From the NCBI GenBank assembly GCA_945861605.1, contig CAMAVG010000026.1, positions 1 through 10,916 on the forward strand: DNA of 10,916 nucleotides, in the 5' to 3' direction. Of this stretch, positions 1 through 6,080 are shown piece after piece. The translations under genes and the position numbers were made by a program. The notes beneath the pieces were generated by a model. The model was not told the DNA's origin and searched no databases. It was given only the letters and a program-made list of their open reading frames with translations. The first letter of the stretch is position 1. Each line of letters starts with the position of its first letter. This DNA comes from Rickettsia typhi (GTDB lineage: Bacteria; Pseudomonadota; Alphaproteobacteria; Rickettsiales; Deianiraeaceae).

Positions 1-70
<70 letters not shown>

Positions 71-74
71 AACC

Positions 75-88
75 GTAGATTTATCTAC
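75..88 (+). terminator. Small perfect inverted repeat just after 16S; possible processing or termination element
   Basis: GTAGATTTATCTAC forms a 5-6 bp stem with a very short loop, 5 nt after the last 16S-like base. No T-run follows directly, although the next 50 nt are pyrimidine-rich. It sits in the short gap between the 16S end and the tadA stop, where a transcript end for two converging units is expected. The stem is weak, so this is only a candidate; the rest of 71-152 shows no gene. Confidence 0.25.
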
Positions 89-152
89 TAAACAACGCCA
101 CAATCTTAAGCCTCTAGCTCTTCTCACAAGTCTTTCTCTTTATGTAATTATC

Positions 153-590
153 CTACCTCAAATTACTGAAAAAGTCCAATAATAATTTTGAATAATTCTG
201 CGATGGGATTAGGAAAAAATTTGGCTTAAAGTATGATGAATTTTCCATATAAATCCGCGCGATGCCGCCAATTTTCCGGTCTTCAAGCATATAAAATACA
301 TTTTCGATTCCGCACATCGATATCGCTGAAATGCACATGCAGCAAGGTTCGAGCGTGATATAAAGTGAAATTTTCATGCCAAAAAAGTGCGTTGTTTTGA
401 ATTTTTTGCGTAATTTTTCAAGAACGATGGTCTCCGCGTGAGCCATTTTGTTTTGGCGTTTTTCCACCAAATTGTGTGCTTTTGCAATGATTTTCCCATC
501 AAGAACCGCGATGCACGCGATTGGAATTTCGCCATTTTCCGCTGCTTTCTTCGCGAGTTTGAGCAGAATCGCGGAAAAATCGTTAAACAT
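153..590 (-). CDS. tadA: tRNA-specific adenosine deaminase TadA
   Basis: Cytidine/deoxycytidylate-deaminase-fold enzyme of 145 aa, a normal TadA length. The zinc site is visible: H51-A52-E53 (zinc His and proton-shuttling Glu) and PCCMC at 82-86, giving zinc ligands C83 and C86. HN at 39-40 matches the substrate-side Asn region of TadA, and the C-terminal pattern LLLDFFSNLR is typical. In bacteria TadA converts A34 to inosine in tRNA-Arg(ACG), needed to read CGN codons, and is usually essential. The start chosen is ATG at 590, which overlaps the upstream alkD stop by 8 nt (ATGTTTAA) and begins the conserved part. Upstream in-frame starts (605 and earlier) would lie deep inside alkD and add non-conserved residues. 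One oddity is that the usual D-P-T before AHAE reads N-K-M here. A related deaminase (for example of guanine or cytosine) is possible but less likely. No Shine-Dalgarno is seen; expression is probably by coupling to alkD. Confidence 0.88.
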   Translation of the reverse strand: MFNDFSAILLKLAKKAAENGEIPIACIAVLDGKIIAKAHNLVEKRQNKMAHAETIVLEKLRKKFKTTHFFGMKISLYITLEPCCMCISAISMCGIENVFYMLEDRKIGGIARIYMENSSYFKPNFFLIPSQNYSKLLLDFFSNLR

Positions 591-1296
591 TGTGCTTGAT
601 TTCATTTTTGTCAATGTGCGTGAGCTTTTCGGTTGCGTAGGTAAAGGTAATTTTTGGCATTTTTTTGTGATGCAAACGCAGAAAATCAATCAAAAAGCCT
701 TTATTTTTTTTGCCAATTTCGCGAAGCATCCATCCGATTGCCTTTTGAAGGAGGTCGTGCAAGTTTTGGTTGAGGAGGATTTTTGTGATTTTGATCGTGT
801 TTTCGAAGTTATTTTGCCGAATAAACGCCAAAGTTGCGACAATTGCGATGCGTTTGTGCCAAATATTGTGTGAATTTGCGAGATTTTCCAGAATTTTGGC
901 GTGTTTTTGGTCTGAAACGAGAAATTCGCCAAGAATTTTGTAGGCCGTGGCATCGACGAGATCCCAGTTGTTCACAAAGTCGAGATTTGCATCATCAAGG
1001 TAGAAATCCACGATTTCACTGCGTTTATTTTCAAATTTTGCAAATTTTTCCGTCAGAATGATCAATGCAAGCATTCTTTCTTCGTGAATTTTCGATGCAA
1101 GAACCTGCGCAAGCGTGTCATATTCAAGATTGAGGTATTTTTTTGCAATTTTGCGAATTTCTGGAATCGTGACGCCGATGAAAACATCGCCGGCGCTGTA
1201 ACTTTCTTCGCCGGTTTTGAAGAATCTTGTGGCATTTTTTGCTTTTTGCGGGCTGGAAAGCGAGTGCAGTTCGTCCAAAATTTCAAATTTACGCAT
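583..1296 (-). CDS. alkD: AlkD-family DNA alkylation repair protein (DNA glycosylase)
   Basis: A 237-aa all-helical HEAT-like-repeat protein of the DNA alkylation repair family, the usual AlkD length. Family landmarks in order are NWDLVD at 110-115 (W111 and D115, corresponding to the DNA-binding Trp and catalytic Asp of Bacillus cereus AlkD), WHKRIAIV at 146-153 with a conserved Arg, and KAIGWMLRE around 185-193 (W189, equivalent to the third aromatic of the active cleft). Near the C-terminus comes a KKMPKITFTYATEKL segment (211-225), family-like. AlkD enzymes excise N3- and N7-alkylated purines without base flipping. The start at 1296 overlaps the coaX stop by 8 nt (ATGCGTAA); an alternative ATG at 1305 would add three residues and lengthen the overlap to 17 nt. 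It is cotranscribed with coaX and tadA. Substrate range is inferred from the family only; some relatives have weak or no glycosylase activity. Confidence 0.87.
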   Translation of the reverse strand: MRKFEILDELHSLSSPQKAKNATRFFKTGEESYSAGDVFIGVTIPEIRKIAKKYLNLEYDTLAQVLASKIHEERMLALIILTEKFAKFENKRSEIVDFYLDDANLDFVNNWDLVDATAYKILGEFLVSDQKHAKILENLANSHNIWHKRIAIVATLAFIRQNNFENTIKITKILLNQNLHDLLQKAIGWMLREIGKKNKGFLIDFLRLHHKKMPKITFTYATEKLTHIDKNEIKHNV

Positions 1297-1987
1297 ATTT
1301 TCCAACCAAATATTCCAAAATCAGGTTTTCTTCAAAAATTGCACCATCGATTCTATCGAAAAATATCTTCCCAGAGCCGCCAGTGAAGACAATTTGAAAT
1401 TTGCTTTTCATGGAGTTTTCTATAAAAGAAAGTGTGTTTTTGAGGACACCCTCGTAGCCGATCGCAGCACCAAATGATATCGCCTCAATTGTGCTTTTCC
1501 CAATGCCGGACTGAAATTTTTCAATGTTGACACTTGGCAATTTTGCGGTTTTTGTGTGAAGACTGTGCATTGCCATGGCAAGTCCGGGGAAGATCATGCC
1601 GCCTTGATACACATTGTTGAAAACGATATCAAATGTGAGGGCGGTGCCAAAATCGACGATTATCACATTTTTCCCGAACTTTTGCATGCCGTAAAACGCG
1701 TTAATCGCCCTGTCAATGCCAAGTTCGGCGTTGTTTTTGAGTGTTGTTTGGAGTTGGACATCGCTAAATTCAATATTTTTACACAAAATGCCCATTTTTT
1801 TGCAGGAATTTTCCAGAATATTGCTGATTTTTGGCACAACTGATGCGGCAAAAATTTTTGTCGGATTGTGTTCGCTGAGGAAATCCAAGCAATTATTTTG
1901 TGCGAAATCGTGCGTCGGAATGGAATAAATTGCACCATTTTTCCAAAAAGAGGCGTTGGTATTGCCAATATCGATAAAAATTTCCAT
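1289..1987 (-). CDS. coaX: Type III pantothenate kinase CoaX
   Basis: Catalyses ATP-dependent phosphorylation of pantothenate, the first step of CoA synthesis, in the cytoplasm. It belongs to the ASKHA superfamily. Visible motifs are DIGNTN at 6-11 (phosphate loop), ELGIDRAINAFYG at 88-100 (pantothenate-binding D92/R93 region), VDFGTALTFD at 111-120, GGMIFPG at 129-135, KSTIEAISFGAAIGYEG at 164-180 and VFTGGSG at 200-206. At 232 aa it is slightly shorter than the common ~250 aa, the lack being at the C-terminus, but all motifs are present. The ATG at 1987 gives the classical start directly before IFIDIGNTN. A GTG at 1996 would add three residues and share GTGA with the upstream stop. It lies 5 nt after the DUF2610-like gene and overlaps alkD by 8 nt, so it is part of a tight operon. 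In many alphaproteobacteria coaX follows birA; that neighbour is absent here. CoaX needs a monovalent cation and is insensitive to CoA feedback (family knowledge). Confidence 0.93.
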   Translation of the reverse strand: MEIFIDIGNTNASFWKNGAIYSIPTHDFAQNNCLDFLSEHNPTKIFAASVVPKISNILENSCKKMGILCKNIEFSDVQLQTTLKNNAELGIDRAINAFYGMQKFGKNVIIVDFGTALTFDIVFNNVYQGGMIFPGLAMAMHSLHTKTAKLPSVNIEKFQSGIGKSTIEAISFGAAIGYEGVLKNTLSFIENSMKSKFQIVFTGGSGKIFFDRIDGAIFEENLILEYLVGKYA

Positions 1988-1992
1988 AATTT

Positions 1993-2241
1993 TCACATAT
2001 TTGCCAGCACATATTCACACAGGGAAATGAATGTGACATTGTGTTTTTTGGCAATTTCCTTAACCCTTCCAAGTGCGGAGTGAATTGCGGGTGGAATTTG
2101 CCCGCCTTTTTCGCCAAGCCACTTTGCCTGAAATGCGAGTGGGTGGGAATCAAGTGCTGGAAAACCCACATAGAAGTTGATATCTTGGGTTGATCCGCCT
2201 TGAAAATTGCACGGAAATGTAAGCATTTTAAATTCGGACAT
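1993..2241 (-). CDS. Small DUF2610-like protein of unknown function
   Basis: An 82-aa protein with no signal peptide or membrane segment. Its pattern is a short beta-rich N-half (LTFPCNFQGG, then NFYVGFP), a HPLAFQAKWL segment around 34-43, a GG-QIPP turn around 47-52 and a helical C-half (SALGRVKEIAKKHNVTFIS...YVL). From memory this agrees with the small family DUF2610, conserved mainly in Rickettsiales and some other Proteobacteria, function unknown. The ATG at 2241 is preferred over a TTG at 2292 and an internal ATG at 2226 because it follows a good candidate promoter. It is first of a four-gene run with coaX 5 nt downstream. The KEIAKKHNVTF.. stretch resembles a small helix-turn or ribbon-helix element, which would allow a nucleic-acid or protein-binding role, but that is speculation. 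The gene is real because its stop and the coaX start fit exactly and its codon pattern matches its neighbours. Confidence 0.75.
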   Translation of the reverse strand: MSEFKMLTFPCNFQGGSTQDINFYVGFPALDSHPLAFQAKWLGEKGGQIPPAIHSALGRVKEIAKKHNVTFISLCEYVLANM

Positions 2242-2263
2242 TTCTTTGAAAAAAACTAAATAA

Positions 2264-2292
2264 TTGATATTTTTTGTGTTTTTGAATGTCAA
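2264..2292 (-). promoter_or_regulatory. Candidate sigma-70 promoter for DUF2610-coaX-alkD-tadA
   Basis: On the minus strand the gap after the polyprenyl synthase stop contains a perfect -35 TTGACA (2287-2292), a 17-nt spacer and a -10-like TATCAA (2264-2269, 4 of 6). Transcription would start near 2257, giving a leader of roughly 17 nt that is T- and A-rich and carries no Shine-Dalgarno before the ATG at 2241. The perfect -35 with ideal spacing in a 59-bp gap supports a separate promoter for the downstream four genes. Confidence 0.5.
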
Positions 2293-2300
2293 GTTGCAAT

Positions 2301-3263
2301 TTATATTTCACGATTCGTGAAGAATTTGAGGAGATCGAGTAAAATATTTGCTAATTTTTCATTTTTGATGGCATTTTTCGCGAATTCTTCAGCGGGTTTC
2401 GTGTAGCTTTCCATCGCGGTGTTGCATTTTTCGAAAATATTGTGATTTTCAAGCAATGTTGTGACTTGTTTGAGGGTGAAGTCGTCGCTTTTTGCGGAAA
2501 AATACTGCTTCAATGCGGATTTTTCTGGGAAGCTTTCCTCCAAAAGGAATAAAATTGGCAGGGTGATTTTCCGCTCCTTGAAGTCGGTTCCGCAGTCCTT
2601 GTTTAGAGTTTTTGAGCCGGTGTAATCAAGGATATCGTCCATTATTTGGAACGCAAAGCCAATATTTTTGCCAAATTCACCACAATGTTCGACGCTTCCA
2701 TTTTGCGAAAATATCGCCCCAAGTTGTGCAGATGCTTCAAAAAGCGATGCGGTTTTGTGGTAAATGACATCGAGGTATTGCTCCATTGTGAGGCTCGGAT
2801 TTCGTTCATTTTCAAGCTGAGAAATCTCCCCGATTGTCAAACGCGAGGAACTTTGCGCGATGATTTTCGTCGCTTCGTGGTTTTGCAACTGTGCAATTGC
2901 AAGGAAAGCTTGGCTGAAAAGGTGGTCGCCGACAAGAATCGTTTCTTTGTTCCCCCAAATTGTGTTTGCGGTTTTTTTTCCGCGGCGTTTTTTTGTTTCG
3001 TCGACTACATCATCGTGAAGTAGGCTTGCAGTGTGGATTAACTCAATTGCGAACGATGAATTAACAATCTCATCAATGTTTTTCATTCCAAACGCCTTTG
3101 CCAAAAGTATTAGCAAAATTGGGCGAACTCTTTTACCTTTTTGAATTATATGCGAAACGACATTTTGCACGAGCTCGTGCTGACAATTGGCTTCGTTTGC
3201 AAGCTTTGCATTCAAAATTTTCAATTCGCCATCAACTTCTTTGTACACATGCGATATATCCAT
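2301..3263 (-). CDS. ispB: Long-chain trans-polyprenyl diphosphate synthase (octaprenyl/solanesyl type)
   Basis: All-helical prenyl transferase of 320 aa, a standard length. GKRVRP at 43-48 binds the allylic/IPP diphosphate. The first Asp-rich motif is DDVVD at 84-88 and the second is DDILD at 209-213, both Mg-binding; KTAS at 170-173 and TGEIS-like IGEISQ at 144-149 are also conserved. The residue five before the first Asp is Ala (A79), as in E. coli IspB, which leaves room for a long product and argues against a farnesyl or geranylgeranyl synthase. The enzyme adds isopentenyl units to make the side chain of ubiquinone. The start chosen is ATG at 3263, 12 nt after the yidC stop; a GTG at 3272 would add three residues. 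GGGAAG lies just before the ATG but is not a proper Shine-Dalgarno. Product length (C40 or other) cannot be read with certainty. Confidence 0.9.
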   Translation of the reverse strand: MDISHVYKEVDGELKILNAKLANEANCQHELVQNVVSHIIQKGKRVRPILLILLAKAFGMKNIDEIVNSSFAIELIHTASLLHDDVVDETKKRRGKKTANTIWGNKETILVGDHLFSQAFLAIAQLQNHEATKIIAQSSSRLTIGEISQLENERNPSLTMEQYLDVIYHKTASLFEASAQLGAIFSQNGSVEHCGEFGKNIGFAFQIMDDILDYTGSKTLNKDCGTDFKERKITLPILFLLEESFPEKSALKQYFSAKSDDFTLKQVTTLLENHNIFEKCNTAMESYTKPAEEFAKNAIKNEKLANILLDLLKFFTNREI

Positions 3264-3275
3264 ACTTCCCACAAC

Positions 3276-4982
3276 TTACTTTTGCTTAACTTTCACGGTT
3301 TTAATTTTCCCGTTTGAGGAATACCCATGCGAAGCTTCGTATTTTGGCAGAACAAATTTTTCAATCCCAAGTTGTTGGATGATTGAAATAATGTTGCTGA
3401 TTATCCAATAAAACAAAAGCCCAGCCGCAAAACCCGAAAGGAAAACGGTCATAATCACAGGCAGGAATTTCATCATTTTGGCTTGCATTGCATCCGCAGG
3501 TTGTGGCGATGATTTTTGATACAAGAACATTGAAATTCCAAACGCGATGGGTAGGACTCCCAAAAATGGCGGAACATGGAAAGGCAAAAGCCCAAAAATG
3601 TTGAGTATGGAGCTTGGATCCGGACTCGAGAGGTCTTTTATCCAGAAAAATAAATGTGCGTTTTTCATTTCGGTGGAGACATACAAAACCTTGTATAGAG
3701 CGAAGAATATCGGCAATTGAATTAACATTGGAAGGCACCCCGCAAGTGGGTTTAATTGCTTTTCTTTGTAGAGTTTGATCGTCGCCATTCCAAGCATTTG
3801 CTTGTTGTCCTTATATCGTTCCTGTAACTTTTTAATTTCCGGCTGAAGTTTTTTCATTCTTGCCATGCTAATGCTGGATTTCACAGTCAAAGGCAGGAGT
3901 ACAAGCTTGATTACCACCGTTAGAATCACGATTGCAATTGCAAACGAACCGACATATTTATAAACAAAGTTCAAAAGCGAGAAAATCGGTTTTGTGATGA
4001 AATACAGAACACCAAAATCGATTGCTTTATCAAACGATGGAATTTTGTATGCCTTGCCGTATTTTTCCAGTGCTTTCAAGCTTTTCGCACCGAAAAACAA
4101 CAGGTTTTCGTTCGAATATGAGGCATTTTTTTCGACAACTATCGTCTGAGAGAGGGAATCCGCTTGGAAAACATGTGAGTCCTCCCCAGTTTTTGCAACA
4201 TGAATAAAGTTAATTTTTGCAGGTGAGGATTCACTTTTTTCCTTGTCGTTCACAACGAATGTTGCAAGGGTGTATTTATCTGTGAAGCCAAACCAGATTT
4301 TTTTGGAATCGGACGATGTCATGTTCGTTTCCTTTTTTATCGTTTTGTGGTAGGATTTTTCTTGCAAGGTATCGTTTGTAAAGGCGATAGCTCCTTCGTG
4401 TGAAATTGCGTTTCTTGCGGGTAGTTTTTCAACTGCTTGGTTGATTCGCGAAAACTGTTCGAGGGAAATCGGAAACGCGTTGTTATTCACAACTTTTGTC
4501 TCAATTTTCACGATGTAGCCGTCCTCAATTTTAAATGTTTGAAGGAAGTCAACGCCGTTTTTCTCGGTTTTAAATGTTGCTGTGTTTGGTGTTGAATTTT
4601 CCAAAAGCCATACTGTATTTTGGTTTGGGACATCATGCGTTTGGGAAATGAAACCAGTTTGTGCAAACATTTGCGAGGAAAGAAGCGGGGAATCCTTCGC
4701 AGTGCCGATGGAATCCTTTATTTCGAAATTTTGAATTTTCAGCCCTTGCGTGTTAATTGTTACCGCAAGTTTTTGGTTTTGAATCGTCACATTTGTGCTT
4801 TCGATAACCTTGTTGTTTACCTCGATTGATTGAGGTTTTTCAAGACCATCAAGCGTTTTTGAGATATCTGAGTGTTTTTCTAAACTTTTACTTGATTTTG
4901 CTTTTTGTGGGAATAAATATCCCCAACCAAGGATTACCAAAACCGAAAGAATTGTTGCTAAAATTAAATTTTTATTCTGCAT
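3276..4982 (-). CDS. yidC: Membrane protein insertase YidC
   Basis: A 568-aa insertase of the YidC/Oxa1/Alb3 family, long Gram-negative form. Residues 5-24 are the first membrane segment, followed by a large periplasmic P1 domain (about 50-320) with a variable Ser/Lys-rich linker. The five-helix core has membrane segments at about 343-367, 412-434, 462-488 and 505-538. The core carries PLTVKSSISMARMKKLQPEI (364-383) and NPLAGCLPMLIQLPIFFAL (411-429), both near-identical to the E. coli pattern. K359 takes the place of the hydrophilic-groove Arg (R366 in E. coli). A Lys-rich C-tail (559-568) fits ribosome contact. YidC inserts inner-membrane proteins alone or with SecYEG, so it belongs functionally with secA downstream. 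The ATG at 4982 is fixed by the classic MQNKNLILATILS start. The start codon is 2 bp from that of the divergent ribA. In most alphaproteobacteria yidC sits in the rpmH-rnpA-yidC cluster; it does not here. Confidence 0.97.
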   Translation of the reverse strand: MQNKNLILATILSVLVILGWGYLFPQKAKSSKSLEKHSDISKTLDGLEKPQSIEVNNKVIESTNVTIQNQKLAVTINTQGLKIQNFEIKDSIGTAKDSPLLSSQMFAQTGFISQTHDVPNQNTVWLLENSTPNTATFKTEKNGVDFLQTFKIEDGYIVKIETKVVNNNAFPISLEQFSRINQAVEKLPARNAISHEGAIAFTNDTLQEKSYHKTIKKETNMTSSDSKKIWFGFTDKYTLATFVVNDKEKSESSPAKINFIHVAKTGEDSHVFQADSLSQTIVVEKNASYSNENLLFFGAKSLKALEKYGKAYKIPSFDKAIDFGVLYFITKPIFSLLNFVYKYVGSFAIAIVILTVVIKLVLLPLTVKSSISMARMKKLQPEIKKLQERYKDNKQMLGMATIKLYKEKQLNPLAGCLPMLIQLPIFFALYKVLYVSTEMKNAHLFFWIKDLSSPDPSSILNIFGLLPFHVPPFLGVLPIAFGISMFLYQKSSPQPADAMQAKMMKFLPVIMTVFLSGFAAGLLFYWIISNIISIIQQLGIEKFVLPKYEASHGYSSNGKIKTVKVKQK

Positions 4983-4984
4983 AT

Positions 4985-6001
4985 ATGTTAAACAATAAGC
5001 GTTATGTTATTTCAAGAGTCATTTCCGACCTTCGCAACGGATTTTGCGTGTGCTTAGTCCAAAATGCAAGAAAAACTTTCTTTTTTTGCAAACAAACAAT
5101 CCACCCAGATGTTCTGAATTTAATCCAAAATTGCAAAGTTGTCACAACGAAGGAATACTTTAATCACCACTACAAAGGGGATATCTCCGGCATTCAAACG
5201 CAAAATGTTGTTCTTGGGCAAAGTGTTTCGGATTCCGGCGAACGCTGGTTTTCTTTCGAACAAAATGCCGGCGAAATTGAAAACATCGCAATTCAGATAA
5301 TCAAAACCGCCGAACTTCAACCAATTTTGATTTCAACAAGCGAAGAAATCGAAGGAATTCCTTTCGAAACCATCAATGTTGATGACATCAATTTTGATAT
5401 AAAAACATTTCAGTATGAAATTTCGTTCATCGCTAAGGCAAAAATCCAACTTGCAAAGGCACCAAAGGCAGAAATTTACGCATTTGGTTCAACATTTGGC
5501 GGTCACGAACACTATGCAATTTTAGTAAATGACCCACTAAAAGAAGAAAACCCGCTTGTGCGAATCCATTCCTCGTGTTATACGGGAGACCTCCTCGCCT
5601 CACTCCGATGCGACTGCCGCGACCAACTTCAAGAAGCAATTGCGTTTATGAATAACTCCAGCGGAATTTTGCTTTATGTTATGCAGGAGGGCAGGGGGAT
5701 TGGTCTTGCTAATAAAATTAAAGCGTACAATCTTCAACAAGAACAAGGCTTGGACACAGTTGAAAGCAACTTTGCGGTTGGTTTTGAAGATGAAGAGCGT
5801 TCGTTTTTGCCTGCTTCCAAGATGCTCGAATTTTTTGGAAAAAATGCCGTGCGATTGATTACGAATAATCCGAAAAAAAGCCACGATCTTGAAAACCTTG
5901 GCATTCAAGTTTTGGAAACCGTTCCAACTTATTTCAAACCAAACGAATTCAACGCTGAATATTTGCAAGTTAAAAAAGAGAAAATGGGTCACATTTTGTG
6001 A
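4985..6001 (+). CDS. ribA: GTP cyclohydrolase II RibA with degenerate N-terminal domain
   Basis: Catalyses GTP to 2,5-diamino-6-ribosylamino-pyrimidinone phosphate plus formate, the committed step of riboflavin synthesis. The 338-aa protein has a C-terminal GTP cyclohydrolase II domain (about 165-338) with zinc ligands C198, C209 and C211 in the C-x10-C-x-C pattern. It also has QEGRGIGL (234-241), DTVESN (257-262), EERSF (270-274) and TNNPKKSHDL (293-302). Residues 1-160 are a divergent domain in the place where RibBA proteins carry 3,4-dihydroxybutanone phosphate synthase. The DDEDRENEGD-type active site of that enzyme is missing, so the domain is probably structural or regulatory, as in other alphaproteobacterial RibA. 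The ATG at 4985 is chosen because VISRVISDLRNG (8-19) already matches the family start. An in-frame upstream extension to 4826 would read antisense to the yidC N-terminus and is rejected. No Shine-Dalgarno precedes it; a TTGTTG/TATTCT pair upstream would start transcription at or near the ATG. Confidence 0.94.
   Translation: MLNNKRYVISRVISDLRNGFCVCLVQNARKTFFFCKQTIHPDVLNLIQNCKVVTTKEYFNHHYKGDISGIQTQNVVLGQSVSDSGERWFSFEQNAGEIENIAIQIIKTAELQPILISTSEEIEGIPFETINVDDINFDIKTFQYEISFIAKAKIQLAKAPKAEIYAFGSTFGGHEHYAILVNDPLKEENPLVRIHSSCYTGDLLASLRCDCRDQLQEAIAFMNNSSGILLYVMQEGRGIGLANKIKAYNLQQEQGLDTVESNFAVGFEDEERSFLPASKMLEFFGKNAVRLITNNPKKSHDLENLGIQVLETVPTYFKPNEFNAEYLQVKKEKMGHIL
4987..5015 (-). promoter_or_regulatory. 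Candidate yidC promoter inside ribA, predicting a leaderless mRNA
   Basis: On the minus strand, -35 TTGAAA (5010-5015, 5 of 6), a 17-nt spacer and -10-like TTTAAC (4987-4992, 4 of 6) lie directly upstream of the yidC ATG. The usual start distance of 5-7 nt after the -10 falls at 4982-4980, within the ATG itself. The promoter would lie within the first ten codons of ribA. Prediction by eye only. Confidence 0.4.
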
Positions 6002-6011
6002 TGCACAATCC

Positions 6012-6028
6012 GGCATGAATATCATGCC
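6012..6028. terminator. Perfect 7-bp hairpin between converging ribA and secA
   Basis: GGCATGA / TCATGCC with a 3-nt loop lies 10 nt after the ribA stop and reads the same from both strands. There is no T-run on either side, so it is not a textbook intrinsic terminator. Its position at a convergent gene end makes a bidirectional terminator or mRNA 3'-end stabiliser the natural reading. Confidence 0.4.
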
Positions 6029-6057
6029 TCAATACCTTGACTCAATAACTCTCTCGT

Positions 6058-6077
6058 TTCAAAGCTTAGCGTTTGAA
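6058..6077. terminator. Second imperfect hairpin, just after the secA stop
   Basis: TTCAAAGC / GC-G-TTTGAA forms an 8-bp stem with one bulged base and a 3-nt loop, three bases beyond the secA stop. Together with the stem at 6012-6028 it fills the 79-bp convergent gap. No T-tract follows. A transcript-end role is inferred only from position. Confidence 0.3.
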
Positions 6078-6080
6078 GGC

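Noticed and set aside
152..159. CCTACCTC as a displaced anti-Shine-Dalgarno of 16S
   Set aside because: It is over 80 nt beyond helix 45, lies on the complement of the last tadA codons and stop, and is not an exact CCTCC; a mature 16S reaching there is unlikely.
448..873. Plus-strand open frame of 141 codons
   Set aside because: It is a shadow of tadA and alkD, both of which have clear catalytic motifs on the other strand.
4826..4984. In-frame upstream extension of ribA by 53 codons
   Set aside because: It reads antisense to the conserved yidC N-terminus, is not RibA-like, and the family match begins at the ATG at 4985.
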